Below, in pieces: positions 1 to 8,743 of a DNA stretch of 33,175 nt. Source of the stretch: an uncultured Alphaproteobacteria bacterium (GTDB lineage Bacteria; Pseudomonadota; Alphaproteobacteria; HIMB59; GCA-002718135). Both the position numbers and the translations under genes were made by a program. Every line of letters starts with the position of its first letter. The first letter of the stretch is position 1. Below the pieces are notes generated by a model that was not told the DNA's origin, did not search any database, and was given only the letters and a program-made list of their open reading frames with translations. The DNA lies in assembly GCA_902622475.1 (NCBI GenBank), contig CACNPW010000010.1:1-33175 (forward strand). Direction: 5' to 3'.

Positions 1-910
1 GAACCATTTCAGCATCCATTGGAGCTTCAAAAGAGAAAATTACATCTTCCGTAGTTACAGGTTGTCCATCATGCCAGCTCATACCAGATCTTAGAGTAAC
101 ATCAATTGTTTGCTCGTTCACCCAATTGAAAGACTCTGCAGCCCATGGTTGAGGAGTTCCGTTAGGACCAATTCTAAGTAATCTGTCCCAAACAATTTCA
201 GTAATCCACGAGTCTGTACCACCTGAAATAAAGAATGGATTAATTGCTTGAATTTCATCTAAACTTTGAGCTACTAAATCATTGTTTCCATTTATTGGTT
301 CAATGTTTAGATACGTCCAGATATTTTTAATACCAAGACCAGCTTGCTCAATAGCACTACCATCCTTAAATTGCGTATTATCATAAGCAAAGTTCAATAA
401 TGGATGAACTAAATATGCATTTGCTGCATCATCAGCTAAAAGTTGTTGAGCTTGGTCAACAATTTGTTTCCTAGCATCAGGATCCATAGTTACTCTTTGT
501 TTTTCTGCAAGTTCATCATAAGCAGAACTTACATAACCAATAAAGTTATATCCTTTTTCTGCAGTTGATGAATGAAAAAGATTGTAAGTAAATTCATCAG
601 GATCACTTCTTTCAGGACGACTAACCATCTGCCACATCGTTAAATCCCAAGTATCTTCATCAAGTCTTTTATACCAAACTTGATCAGCCATTTGTGGCCA
701 AGGTACTGCATTTACAGTAATATCTAAGCCTAGCTCATTTAATGTTTGTGCTATTATTAAAGCCGCAGTATGCGGAGCTGGTCCAGCAGCTTGCTCTCTC
801 GCCCAAAGTTTCATACTTCTTACTTCTTCTGCTGATGCAGAACTAACTAAAAAAGGTAAAATCAATGAGGAAATAAGACCTGCAAAAATAGCTATTAGTT
901 TTTTTCGCAT
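1..910 (-). CDS. ABC transporter substrate-binding protein, family 5 (partial, permuted lobe order)
   Basis: This is the N-terminal about 303 residues of a periplasmic solute-binding protein; the 3' part runs off the window edge. It starts with a signal peptide (basic MRKK, hydrophobic core, ASA-EE cleavage site near residue 28). GGAGGT lies 4 nt upstream of the ATG. Residues about 60-190 read like the C-terminal lobe of DppA/OppA proteins (a WDL...DPDEF...NLF stretch, then N-x-x-GY, a D-x-x-R-K helix and a hydrophobic strand with HP). The stretch that is normally N-terminal (I-V-W-D-R-L, P-W-A-A-E-S, L-R-S-G-M-S-W-H-D-G, T-x-E-D-V-x-F-S-F) follows at about residues 220-300. That order is the reverse of ordinary family-5 proteins such as the DppA at 16892-18451. 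It therefore looks circularly permuted or carries an extra lobe. The ligand is unknown; peptide or a peptide-like compound fits the neighbourhood. Confidence 0.85.
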   Translation of the reverse strand, partial: MRKKLIAIFAGLISSLILPFLVSSASAEEVRSMKLWAREQAAGPAPHTAALIIAQTLNELGLDITVNAVPWPQMADQVWYKRLDEDTWDLTMWQMVSRPERSDPDEFTYNLFHSSTAEKGYNFIGYVSSAYDELAEKQRVTMDPDARKQIVDQAQQLLADDAANAYLVHPLLNFAYDNTQFKDGSAIEQAGLGIKNIWTYLNIEPINGNNDLVAQSLDEIQAINPFFISGGTDSWITEIVWDRLLRIGPNGTPQPWAAESFNWVNEQTIDVTLRSGMSWHDGQPVTTEDVIFSFEAPMDAEMV

Positions 911-1024
911 AAATACCTCCAAAAAAAATTATAATTAATTGTATGCATATTAGAGTACATACTTAAAGTCTTTTAATGTCAATGTTTGAGTGATTAAAAA
1001 TCAACGCTAATATTCAATTTAGTA
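911..1024 (-). promoter_or_regulatory. Upstream region of the partial substrate-binding protein gene
   Basis: These 114 bases separate the MDR oxidoreductase stop from the binding-protein start on the same strand. On the minus strand there is a consensus-like -35 box TTGACA (977-982) followed by AT-rich sequence with weak -10 candidates (TATGTA after 15 nt, TCTAAT after about 20 nt). A GGAGGT Shine-Dalgarno sequence lies at 915-920. The gene probably has its own promoter. No convincing terminator for the upstream gene is visible. Confidence 0.45.
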
Positions 1025-2017
1025 TTAGATTTCAATATTTGATTTTCCTATTTTCTTTGGATTTTCAATAAAATCATGCGCTTTGTATGCAACATCAAAT
1101 CTAAAGGTTTCTATGTTTGGATGAATAATTTTATTTCTTTCCATTAGTTTGTTTACATAATTTCCAATCAATGAAATATTTTTATTGTTTTGAAGAAAAG
1201 CTTGTACAATTTTAATATTTATACCTTTTGGGGCATAGCTATAATAATCAAATTTCGGTTTAACTATACTTGATGAAGAATAAGAACAAACAATACCATT
1301 ATTTTTTATAATTTTTGGAATTAGATTTATATTTTTACCAAAGTCAACTTCTATAACCCTATCAACTAATAGACCTTTAGTGAATTCATTAACAATATTG
1401 ATAATATCAATTTCAGAAAGTTTTTTATAATTTAAAATTAAATCAGCGCCTAAATTTTTACAGATATTTTTTTTAGCAGCATTGCTAACTGTAGTAATCA
1501 CTTTCGATCCATTTAATTTTGCAAATTGTATTGCATAATTACTGACTGCTCCAGCTCCACCTGAAATAAATACAAATTTTTCACTATATTTTTTTTCTGA
1601 AAAAACTGAATAGTATGCAGTGGCTACTGGCACGCCTAGTATTGAAGATTTTGAAGCGGAGATATTATTTGGTGTAAATATCAATTTATTTTTTTTTAAT
1701 TTATAATATTGAGCACAAGTTCCATATTGTTGGTTCTTTGAACCTCCGCAAATCCAAAATTTTTTTCCAATTAAATTTTTATACTTAGGATTCCCTACTT
1801 CTACTACTTTTCCAGATCCATCTGTATGGGGTATAATAAATTCTTGACTAAGTTTTTTTGATATCCATCCAGATCGTTGCTTAGTGTCAGCAGGATTAAC
1901 ACTTGAATACAAAATTTCCAAAACAACTTCATCTTTTTTGACTTGAGGATCATCAAATGTTCCAGATTTCAAAACTTTTTTTGCTTCTCCAGTTTGCTCA
2001 TAATAAATTGCTTTCAT
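1025..2017 (-). CDS. Zinc-independent MDR-family NAD(P)H oxidoreductase (quinone reductase-like)
   Basis: A 330-residue medium-chain dehydrogenase/reductase. The N-terminal GroES-like half has the V-N-P-A-D signature (about residues 41-45) and an H-T-D-G-S-G-x-V-V-E-V-G segment typical of quinone oxidoreductase-like members. The Rossmann half begins near residue 148 with the nucleotide loop ISGGAGAVSNYAIQ and continues with the K-x-L-G-A-D-L-I-L-N-Y strand. The catalytic-zinc Cys/His residues and the four-Cys structural zinc loop of alcohol dehydrogenases are absent, so a zinc-free reduction of a quinone, enone or similar carbonyl with NADPH is likely. The true substrate cannot be read from sequence. 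It is divergent from the M28-like gene at 2127 and shares its intergenic region, including the operator-like repeat. Confidence 0.8.
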   Translation of the reverse strand: MKAIYYEQTGEAKKVLKSGTFDDPQVKKDEVVLEILYSSVNPADTKQRSGWISKKLSQEFIIPHTDGSGKVVEVGNPKYKNLIGKKFWICGGSKNQQYGTCAQYYKLKKNKLIFTPNNISASKSSILGVPVATAYYSVFSEKKYSEKFVFISGGAGAVSNYAIQFAKLNGSKVITTVSNAAKKNICKNLGADLILNYKKLSEIDIINIVNEFTKGLLVDRVIEVDFGKNINLIPKIIKNNGIVCSYSSSSIVKPKFDYYSYAPKGINIKIVQAFLQNNKNISLIGNYVNKLMERNKIIHPNIETFRFDVAYKAHDFIENPKKIGKSNIEI

Positions 2018-2054
2018 TTTATAATGATATAAAATAATTTGATCTTTATCAACG

Positions 2055-2081
2055 ATGACAAATTATCATCACTAAAATGAT
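2055..2081 (+). promoter_or_regulatory. Operator-like repeat, site A (upstream of the M28-like gene)
   Basis: The 17-mer ATCATCACTAAAATGAT (2065-2081) is an imperfect palindrome with ATCAT/ATGAT half-sites separated by 7 bp. A third half-site ATGAC (2055-2059) lies 5 bp upstream. The same arrangement recurs at 18522-18548 (minus strand) and 23731-23757, with a weaker copy at 23686-23702. Its end is 46 bases before the ATG at 2127 and about 20 bases before a TATAAA-like -10 candidate (2104-2109), so it would overlap the -35 region. It may also act on the divergent MDR gene. The regulator family cannot be named from the site. Confidence 0.6.
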
Positions 2082-2126
2082 AAATTTCTACTTCATTTAA
2101 TTTTATAAAGTAGATATAAAATAAAT

Positions 2127-3833
2127 ATGGATGAAATACTAAAACAAGTTAATGTAGACAACGCTTGGGATCTTGTCGAAGTTTATTCAAAAATGGCAAG
2201 ATGGAAACCAGATGATGTTAATAAATCATGTGATGAAATTACCAACAGACTTGATAAGTTTGGAGTCGAATATAAAGTATATAATCCTGAGCTCTACTTA
2301 AGCATACCTTATACAGCAAGTGTTAAATTAAGTAGCGGAGATACGCTTCATGCTAAACCACCAGCTTATAGTATAAATTGTGAAGAAGGTATAACTGCTA
2401 AATTGCATTATGTTCCAGCCCATTTTAAAAAAGATATAGAAAATCTATTTGATAAATCTCAAGATAAAGAAGCATCAACACCAGATAAAGTAAGAGGAAA
2501 AATAATTATTTCTGAAGGTTTTGCTTTTCCAGGTAAAATTCAAGATTTTGAAAAAGCAGGTGCTGTTGGCGTAATAGCTGTAAACCCTGGAGTTGATATA
2601 CATTGGGGAATTTGCACATCTATATGGGGAATGCCGGAATACGATAATCTAGAAAACAAACCTAATATTCCTGTTGTTGCCGTAAATTTAGATGATGGAA
2701 AAAAGCTGATAGAATTATCAAAAAATAATGAAGAGGCTACTCTATTTACCAAGCTTGAGGAAGGATGGTTTAATCAAAAAATACCTGAGGTAACTATTAA
2801 AAGTGATAACAACAGCAAAGATTTCATTTTATTACATGGACACTATGATTCTTGGGACGTAGGTGTTGGAGATAATGCAACTGGAGATGCAACAATGCTA
2901 GAAATAGCTAGATTGCTTCAAGAGAATAAAAGTAAGCTTAATAGATCAGTAAAAATAGTTTGGTGGCCTGGACATTCTACAGGAAGATATGCGGGCAGTA
3001 CATGGTATGCAGATAATTTTGGAATTGAACTAAGCAATAATTGTGTAGCACAAATTAATTGTGATTCACCTGGATGTAGGTGGGCTGATACATTTGATCA
3101 TTTATCGGTAATGACTGAAGCTGAGGACTATGTTCACAAAATTATTAAAGGTGTAGCTAATATCACACCTGTATGTGAAAGACCTCACAGAGCTGGTGAT
3201 TATTCATTTAATAATATTGGAATTAGTAGCTTTTTTATGTTGAGCTCTACAATGACTCCTGAACTTAGAAAAGAAAAGGGTTATTATGCCGTAGGAGGTT
3301 GTGGAGGTAATATAGCATGGCATACGGAAAATGATATATTAGAAATTGCTGATAAAAAGAATTTAGAAAGAGATATTAAAGTTTATGCAGCAAGTATAAT
3401 TGAACTAAGCACATGCAAATATTTACCTTTCAATTGGCAGGCTTCAGCCAATGAATTTGAAAAAGTTTTAAATAATTATCAAAAAAATTGTGGTGACAAT
3501 TTTGATTTAAGTGAAGCTATTTCTGCTGCAGATGATTTTAAAAATAAGATTAAAAGTTTTTATGAAAAAATTAATAATGACAGTCTAGATCCTGGAAAAG
3601 CTAATGCTATAATTATGAAACTAGCACGAATTTTAGTCCCTCTTAATTATGCTAGAAATCCAAGGTTTTCTCATGACCCTGCTGTACCAATTCCTCAATT
3701 ACCTGTCTTATCTCTATGTGATGAGTTTGCTGAAGCTCCTAAAGATAAATATGGATTTATAAAAAATCAACTTGTTAGAGGTAGAAATAGGGTTGTGGAC
3801 GCTTTAAACGAAGCTGGAAATTTACTAGAATAA
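2127..3833 (+). CDS. M28-family peptidase-like hydrolase with PA domain (altered metal site)
   Basis: A 568-residue protein with no signal peptide, probably cytoplasmic. A protease-associated (PA) insert spans about residues 80-215 (K-V-R-G-K-I-I-I, then A-G-A-V-G-V-I). The M28 catalytic domain begins near 230. Visible metal-site positions are H239-x-D241 (GHYDSW), D249 in GDNATG, D313 in NCDSPG and H399 in AWHTEND. The segment that normally carries the adjacent catalytic and ligand glutamates (GEE-x-G-x-x-GS) reads PGHSTGRYAGS here, with G282-H283 in place of Glu-Glu. It may be an aminopeptidase- or carboxypeptidase-like enzyme with a modified centre, or a hydrolase of another amide bond. 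It is followed 11 bp later by an EamA exporter and then a dipeptide epimerase, which supports a role in peptide use. An operator-like repeat lies 46 bases upstream. Confidence 0.8.
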   Translation: MDEILKQVNVDNAWDLVEVYSKMARWKPDDVNKSCDEITNRLDKFGVEYKVYNPELYLSIPYTASVKLSSGDTLHAKPPAYSINCEEGITAKLHYVPAHFKKDIENLFDKSQDKEASTPDKVRGKIIISEGFAFPGKIQDFEKAGAVGVIAVNPGVDIHWGICTSIWGMPEYDNLENKPNIPVVAVNLDDGKKLIELSKNNEEATLFTKLEEGWFNQKIPEVTIKSDNNSKDFILLHGHYDSWDVGVGDNATGDATMLEIARLLQENKSKLNRSVKIVWWPGHSTGRYAGSTWYADNFGIELSNNCVAQINCDSPGCRWADTFDHLSVMTEAEDYVHKIIKGVANITPVCERPHRAGDYSFNNIGISSFFMLSSTMTPELRKEKGYYAVGGCGGNIAWHTENDILEIADKKNLERDIKVYAASIIELSTCKYLPFNWQASANEFEKVLNNYQKNCGDNFDLSEAISAADDFKNKIKSFYEKINNDSLDPGKANAIIMKLARILVPLNYARNPRFSHDPAVPIPQLPVLSLCDEFAEAPKDKYGFIKNQLVRGRNRVVDALNEAGNLLE

Positions 3834-3844
3834 TTTTTCTTTTA

Positions 3845-4711
3845 ATGCCATCAAAGTTCATTGGATTGGCATTTATTTTAATTTCAATTTTTTTTGCCTC
3901 TTTAATGATCATTTTAATTAAATTGTTATCTGAGGATATGAATATTTTTAGTATACTATTCTACAGAGGTTTTTTTGGATTCATTTTATCATTATTTTTT
4001 TTTATAAAAATTGACTTTAGAGAATTAAAAACAAAAAAAATTCATATTCATTTGATTCGATCAATAATTAATGCGCTTGCTTTATATTTTTGGTTTACAT
4101 CCCTAACATTATCTTCTCTGGCAGATGTTTCAGCAATTGGTAATTCAGCTCCAATCTTTGCTACTTTTTTAGCAACATTATTTATGAAAGAAAAAGTTAT
4201 ACTTTCAAGAATTGTTGCAATTTTTTTAGGTTTTATTGGAGTAATTATAATTTTAGATCCTAGCTTTAATGATATTGAAAAAGGTCACTACTATGCATTA
4301 ATGTCTGCTATTTTGTGGGGTTTCCTCGTGATTTATCTAAAAAGCTTAAGCAAAACTGAAAATTATTTCTCAGTTATTTTTTATTTTCAGTTATTTTTAT
4401 TTGTTTTTTTTGGCACAGTTTTTTTTAGTTACATAGTAATACCAAATACATTTAATTTTGTTTTAATATTACTTATGGCTTTATTTGGTAATATATCTCA
4501 AATTTCTTATTTCCAAGCATTGAAATATAAAGATATAAGTTTTATCTCTCCTTTCGAATATCTACGATTTATATTTATTACAATTTTTGGAATTCTATTT
4601 TTTAGTGAATTTCCTGAAATCTCTACTTATATTGGCTCTTTAATTATTTTTGTAGGAATTTTAATTATCAATATTAATATAAAAAAAATTTCAAATAGTT
4701 TTAAATTATGA
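3845..4711 (+). CDS. EamA/DMT-family membrane transporter
   Basis: A 288-residue integral membrane protein made almost wholly of hydrophobic segments, about 10 predicted helices. They form two repeats of the EamA domain (roughly residues 5-135 and 145-280), each ending in a G-x-I-x-I/G-I-L-I-I helix. The A-I-G-N-S-A-P-I-F-A-T-F-L-A segment near residues 95-110 is typical of the family. Members commonly export amino acids or other metabolites; the substrate here is unknown. The gene sits 11 bp after the M28-like hydrolase, and its TGA overlaps the ATG of the epimerase gene (ATGA). The three probably form one transcript, with this protein perhaps exporting an amino acid released from peptides. 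Confidence 0.85.
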   Translation: MPSKFIGLAFILISIFFASLMIILIKLLSEDMNIFSILFYRGFFGFILSLFFFIKIDFRELKTKKIHIHLIRSIINALALYFWFTSLTLSSLADVSAIGNSAPIFATFLATLFMKEKVILSRIVAIFLGFIGVIIILDPSFNDIEKGHYYALMSAILWGFLVIYLKSLSKTENYFSVIFYFQLFLFVFFGTVFFSYIVIPNTFNFVLILLMALFGNISQISYFQALKYKDISFISPFEYLRFIFITIFGILFFSEFPEISTYIGSLIIFVGILIININIKKISNSFKL

Positions 4712-5709
4712 AATCAAAAATTAAATTTAATTTTAGAAAAAAAATATGGAGATTAAAAGAAGAGTTTAAAACTTCAAATAGAAGAAATGATACCAACCAA
4801 GTTGTAACAATTGAAGCAATTATAAAAAAAAACAATATTATTGGTAGAGGAGAAAGTACTCCTTACTATCGATATGGAGAAGATATCAATAATTCTTTGT
4901 ATGAATTATCAAAAATTAAGACATTTATTGAAAATGGAATTACAAGAAAAAAATTACAAGACTATATGAAACCTTCTAGTGCTAGATGTGCAATTGATTG
5001 TGCGCTTTGGGATATAGAAGCAAAAGAAAAAAATAAAAGAATCTGGGATATACTAAAAATAAAAAGAAAGCCTCAACCTCTTAAAACTCTAGAAAGTTAT
5101 GGAATTAGGCCATTAAACATACTTAAAAAAAATATAATAAATGATAATTATCCTGAATTTATAAAAGTTAAAGCCAATAGAAATAACGTATTAGATATAG
5201 TCAAAACTGTAAACCATACATCAAAAAACTCTAAATTAATAATCGACTTTAATGAAAGTTTGAGACCAAGTGACATAATACCGTTAAGTAAAAAATTAAA
5301 AAAAAATAATGTAGTATTACTAGAACAACCATTACATGAAAAACAAGATGAAATTTTATCTACATTTAAACATGAAATTCCAATAGGAGCTGATGAGTCA
5401 TGTCATACAAGTGAAGATGTTCTTAAGATAAAAAACAAATACGACTTCATTATTATTAAACCGGGTAAATCAGGAGGTCTAACAGAAGCTTTGAAAGTAA
5501 ATAAAATAGCAAAAAAACATAACCTAAAAACTATGATTGTGTGTATGTTTGGTTCTTCTCTTGCGGTGGCTCCTGCATATGTTTTGGCATTAGATGGAGC
5601 TACATATAATAATATTGAAGTACCAAAAATAATGTTAGATGACAGAAAATTTAAAATTGAGTGTCACGATCAACTAATTTATGCTCCAGATAAGAAATTA
5701 TGGGGTTAA
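4708..5709 (+). CDS. Dipeptide epimerase (L-Ala-D/L-Glu epimerase-like, enolase superfamily)
   Basis: A 333-residue member of the enolase superfamily, muconate lactonizing/dipeptide epimerase branch. The barrel carries the expected catalytic set: K153-x-K155 at the end of strand 2, metal ligands D180 (with N182), E206 (LLEQPL) and D229 (GADES), and the opposing lysine K251 (IIIKPGKSGG). A C-terminal M-F-G-S-S motif near residue 282 is typical of the alanyl-glutamate epimerase type. These enzymes invert the alpha carbon of one residue of a dipeptide, for example when recycling murein peptides. The exact dipeptide is not known. It overlaps the EamA gene by 4 bases and converges on the amidohydrolase at 5706 with overlapping stop codons. 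Confidence 0.85.
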   Translation: MKSKIKFNFRKKIWRLKEEFKTSNRRNDTNQVVTIEAIIKKNNIIGRGESTPYYRYGEDINNSLYELSKIKTFIENGITRKKLQDYMKPSSARCAIDCALWDIEAKEKNKRIWDILKIKRKPQPLKTLESYGIRPLNILKKNIINDNYPEFIKVKANRNNVLDIVKTVNHTSKNSKLIIDFNESLRPSDIIPLSKKLKKNNVVLLEQPLHEKQDEILSTFKHEIPIGADESCHTSEDVLKIKNKYDFIIIKPGKSGGLTEALKVNKIAKKHNLKTMIVCMFGSSLAVAPAYVLALDGATYNNIEVPKIMLDDRKFKIECHDQLIYAPDKKLWG

Positions 5710-6926
5710 GAAAAAGAGTTTTTGATTATTTCTCCGTCCTTAATTATTAACATTAAATTTTTATCAATATTGTTAAAGACATTTATATCGTTTATGGGAT
5801 TTTTTTTGAGAACAATTAAATCAGCAAATGCCTCTTTCTTTATTGTTCCAATTTTGTTTCTCATATTTAAAATTTCAGCATTAATTGAAGTTGCTGATCT
5901 TAATACGTCAATATTTTTTTGATAATAACTTCTTAAAACCAATTCGTTACTTTGTTTTTTTAAGTATTCTCTACCATGAAGATCAGACCCCAAACCTAAT
6001 TTAACGCCAGCTTTAAAACAATTCTGAATAGCTTTTGATCTAAGTTTATTTACTTTTTTTACTTTCTGTAAAGAAGCAGAGGACAAGCCTAATCTTTTAG
6101 AATTTTTTTCAATCAGATGTCCTGCTGATAATGTTGGTACAACGTAACTACTTGTTTTAGCAATCTGTTTAGCTGTCTCATAAGTTATTAGACTACCATG
6201 TTCAATTGATCTTATACCAAGTTTTAAACACCTTTTTGCTCCTTCATCGGTATGACAATGTGCCATTACATAGCTATCTCTTCTATTTGCCTCTTCAACA
6301 CAAATTTTTATTTCTTTATCACTAAAATGATTCATATTAATCGGAGCTAAATTTGTTGATACTCCGCCTGTTATAATTAATTTGATATGAGTTGCTCCTT
6401 TTCTAAATTCTTCTCTGACTACTTTTCGCATTTTATCAGGACTATCGACAACTTGAGTAATGTTTCCATCATACTCACAAACACAATTATCTATAAAATT
6501 ATTCTTTCGCATATCACCATGTCCACCAGTTTGTGTAATAGCTTTGCCAGGATAGAAAAATCTTGGTCCCTGAAATAACTTTTCATCTAAAGCCATTTTT
6601 ATTCCAATGTCTCCTCCTCCTGCATCTCTTACAGTCGTGAAACCTCTAAAAAGAGTATCATTCAAAATATTATGAGCATGAAACGCAATATAATTTTTTG
6701 GATATTTATCTGAAGAGTAGAAATCGTAATTTGGTGTGTTTGCATGAAAATGTGCATCAATTAACCCAGGCATTACAAAATAATTTTTAAGATTAATTTT
6801 ATTTGTATCTTTTGATGATTTTAAATTAACGCCTATATTTTTAAATTTGTTATTCTTAATCAGTATAGAATTTTGGTTTATTATTTTTTCACCATCAAAA
6901 ATTTTGGCGTTTTGTAAAAGAATCAT
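5706..6926 (-). CDS. Metal-dependent amidohydrolase (imidazolonepropionase/dipeptidase-like)
   Basis: An amidohydrolase-superfamily enzyme of about 406 residues. Counting from Met at 6926, the metal site is H59-x-H61 (PGLIDAHFHA), the likely carboxylated K182 (HIKLIITGG), H223 (MAHCH), H243 (IEHG) and D315 (LGSDLHG). This pattern matches the group of cytoplasmic Xaa-amino-acid dipeptidases and imidazolonepropionase-like proteins. A longer start at 6941 is possible, but it would overlap the upstream peptidase by 14 bases. The Met at 6926 directly follows that gene's stop (TGA-T-ATG) and gives the usual MILLQNAKIFDG beginning, so it is preferred. The gene is last in the minus-strand run from 10617 and lies next to an M20 peptidase, which supports dipeptide or acyl-amino-acid hydrolysis. 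A paralogue lies at 27789-29024. Confidence 0.82.
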   Translation of the reverse strand: MILLQNAKIFDGEKIINQNSILIKNNKFKNIGVNLKSSKDTNKINLKNYFVMPGLIDAHFHANTPNYDFYSSDKYPKNYIAFHAHNILNDTLFRGFTTVRDAGGGDIGIKMALDEKLFQGPRFFYPGKAITQTGGHGDMRKNNFIDNCVCEYDGNITQVVDSPDKMRKVVREEFRKGATHIKLIITGGVSTNLAPINMNHFSDKEIKICVEEANRRDSYVMAHCHTDEGAKRCLKLGIRSIEHGSLITYETAKQIAKTSSYVVPTLSAGHLIEKNSKRLGLSSASLQKVKKVNKLRSKAIQNCFKAGVKLGLGSDLHGREYLKKQSNELVLRSYYQKNIDVLRSATSINAEILNMRNKIGTIKKEAFADLIVLKKNPINDINVFNNIDKNLMLIIKDGEIIKNSFS

Positions 6927-6927
6927 A

Positions 6928-8109
6928 TCACTGAGTTGCAATTGAAATTGCTAATTCACATGAATCTTCATACTCTTTGATATCTAGGTATTCATCTAAA
7001 CTGTGAGGATTGTAATGACCATTTCCAAAAGTTATAGTTGGAATACCATTTCTGATCAGCCAATTTGCATCAAGACCTCCGTTTACAGCTACAGTTTTAG
7101 AATTTATACCGATTTTATTTGCTGATTCTTTTGCGATTTTAATAACTTCTAAATTATCATCCAGTTTAAAAGGAAAGTAATCTAAGCTTTTTTTAAATTT
7201 AATTTGAGCTTTTTCATTTTTAGAGTTTTTGACCATTTCAGAAGCAGCAATAAAATTCTTTTCATATTGATTTGTAATTTCACTAATAAAATCTTGATCC
7301 ATGCTTCTAGACTCACCGTTAATCTTCACATAATCAGTAACTTGATTAGTTGAAGAACCAGCGCAATTTCCATCTTGATCACCATAATAACCAATATTAG
7401 AAGTCCCTTTTAATCCATTTTTTTCTACTAATCCAAACCATCCATCTTCATACGTTTTACTAAGAGCAATAGAAGCAACTATTGAAGATGAAATACCTTT
7501 ATTAGGTGCGACACCTGCATGTGATCCTTTCCCAATAATTTCTACTGACCATCTTTCAGCTCCAACTGCAGATGTGATAATTTCATATGGCGATGATCCA
7601 TCAGTATTGAAGCCAATTTCAGGTGATCCAAGATCTTTTTTATCGACATTTCTAGCACCCCAAAGTCCGCTTTCTTCTCTAACAGTAAATAAGCATGTTA
7701 AGGGTGTATACTCTACATTATTCTGAAACAAAAATTTTAAAAGATTAACTAAACAAGAAACACCACCTCTATTATCAGCTCCTAAAGCCGTATCATTTTT
7801 AGCAATAATTTTTCCATTATTAATTATTGGTTCAGCTCCCTTACATAGAGATACTGTATCAAGATGTGTTGAAAAAAGTTTCCTCTTACCTGGCTTAGTG
7901 CCGGGAAGTTTAACTATTAAATTTCCTGTCTCAGTAAATAAAGGAATTTTTTTATTAGCCTCATCAAAAAAAATATATTCTTCAGGTACTCCATATTTAA
8001 TTAATTTATCTTTCACGCTTAAAGCAATATTTTTTTCATATCCAGTAACACCTTCAATAGATAGAAATTCTATAACGTTTTTTATGTTTTCGCTTAGATT
8101 ATTGGTCAT
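6928..8109 (-). CDS. M20-family metallopeptidase (tripeptidase T-like)
   Basis: A 393-residue peptidase of the M20B/PepT type. Recognisable motifs in order are S-T-H-L-D-T (first zinc ligand, about residue 81), L-G-A-D-N-R-G-G (bridging Asp), V-R-E-E-S-G-L-W-G-A (catalytic and ligand Glu pair), N-T-D-G (Asp ligand), and the final histidine in G-H-Y-N-P-H-S-L-D-E-Y near the C terminus. The dimerisation lid begins around G-K-G-S-H-A-G-V-A-P, a standard M20 feature. It probably removes N-terminal residues from tri- or dipeptides in the cytoplasm. It lies 23 bp after the LysE exporter gene and its stop is one base from the preferred start of the amidohydrolase, so the genes look co-transcribed. 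Confidence 0.85.
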   Translation of the reverse strand: MTNNLSENIKNVIEFLSIEGVTGYEKNIALSVKDKLIKYGVPEEYIFFDEANKKIPLFTETGNLIVKLPGTKPGKRKLFSTHLDTVSLCKGAEPIINNGKIIAKNDTALGADNRGGVSCLVNLLKFLFQNNVEYTPLTCLFTVREESGLWGARNVDKKDLGSPEIGFNTDGSSPYEIITSAVGAERWSVEIIGKGSHAGVAPNKGISSSIVASIALSKTYEDGWFGLVEKNGLKGTSNIGYYGDQDGNCAGSSTNQVTDYVKINGESRSMDQDFISEITNQYEKNFIAASEMVKNSKNEKAQIKFKKSLDYFPFKLDDNLEVIKIAKESANKIGINSKTVAVNGGLDANWLIRNGIPTITFGNGHYNPHSLDEYLDIKEYEDSCELAISIATQ

Positions 8110-8132
8110 AAATAAAAAATATCACAATTATA

Positions 8133-8738
8133 CTAAATATCGAATAAAATATAAATTGCAGTTAATACTAGCAATATTGCCAATGATATTTCAATTATTT
8201 TTTTTAAATTTTCATTTTTTAAGTAGTTTCTAATAATACTGCCACCGATAGCCCAAATACTAATTGATGGTAGATTTATAATTGTTGACATAAAAACCAT
8301 AAATAAAGTTCCAACTAAAATATTTTCTTGTTCAGGATAGAAGGATGAAACAGCTGTTGTACAAATAACCCATGCTTTAGGATTAACAAATTGAAAAATA
8401 ATTGCCTCAAAATACGTAAGTGGTTTAGCTGAGTCAGTCGAGTTTTTTATATTTAGCGATCCAAACATTTTATAAGATAAATACAGTATATACGCTGCAC
8501 CAACATATCTTAATACATCTAATATTATTGGAAACTTTACAAACAAAGTACCCAAACCTAGACACACAAGACATAATTGCAAACCATGGCCGGAAGGAAT
8601 GCCGAACAAGTTAGGTATTGTTTTAAAAAAACCAAACTTTATTCCTGAAGTGGTTAAAATTGTATTGTTAGGGCCGGGTGTAACATACATTACAAAATTA
8701 TATACGCTTACAGCTAAAATTAGTTCCAAAGTTATCAC
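8133..8738 (-). CDS. LysE/RhtB-family amino-acid exporter
   Basis: A 201-residue membrane protein with about six hydrophobic helices and the hallmark T-P-G-P-N motif after the first helix (about residue 21). A second helix has G-x-x-x-G-H-G-L-Q-L, and the mid-protein F-x-N-P-K-A-W segment is typical of the family. LysE/RhtB proteins export amino acids such as lysine, threonine or homoserine lactone by proton antiport. Placed between YajQ and an M20 peptidase, it is well suited to vent excess amino acids produced by peptide breakdown. It starts 5 bp after the yajQ stop. Confidence 0.88.
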   Translation of the reverse strand: MITLELILAVSVYNFVMYVTPGPNNTILTTSGIKFGFFKTIPNLFGIPSGHGLQLCLVCLGLGTLFVKFPIILDVLRYVGAAYILYLSYKMFGSLNIKNSTDSAKPLTYFEAIIFQFVNPKAWVICTTAVSSFYPEQENILVGTLFMVFMSTIINLPSISIWAIGGSIIRNYLKNENLKKIIEISLAILLVLTAIYILFDI

Positions 8739-8743
8739 AATTT

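Noticed and set aside
970-1000. Possible further copy of the TCAT/ATGA operator upstream of the partial binding-protein gene (CACT followed by ATTGAC on the minus strand)
   Set aside because: Only about 11 of 17 positions match without adding a gap, and the half-sites are not complementary. It was not counted with the four other sites.
5700-5715. A transcription terminator between the convergent epimerase and amidohydrolase genes
   Set aside because: The stop codons overlap (TTAA at 5706-5709) and no hairpin with a U-tract is visible on either side.
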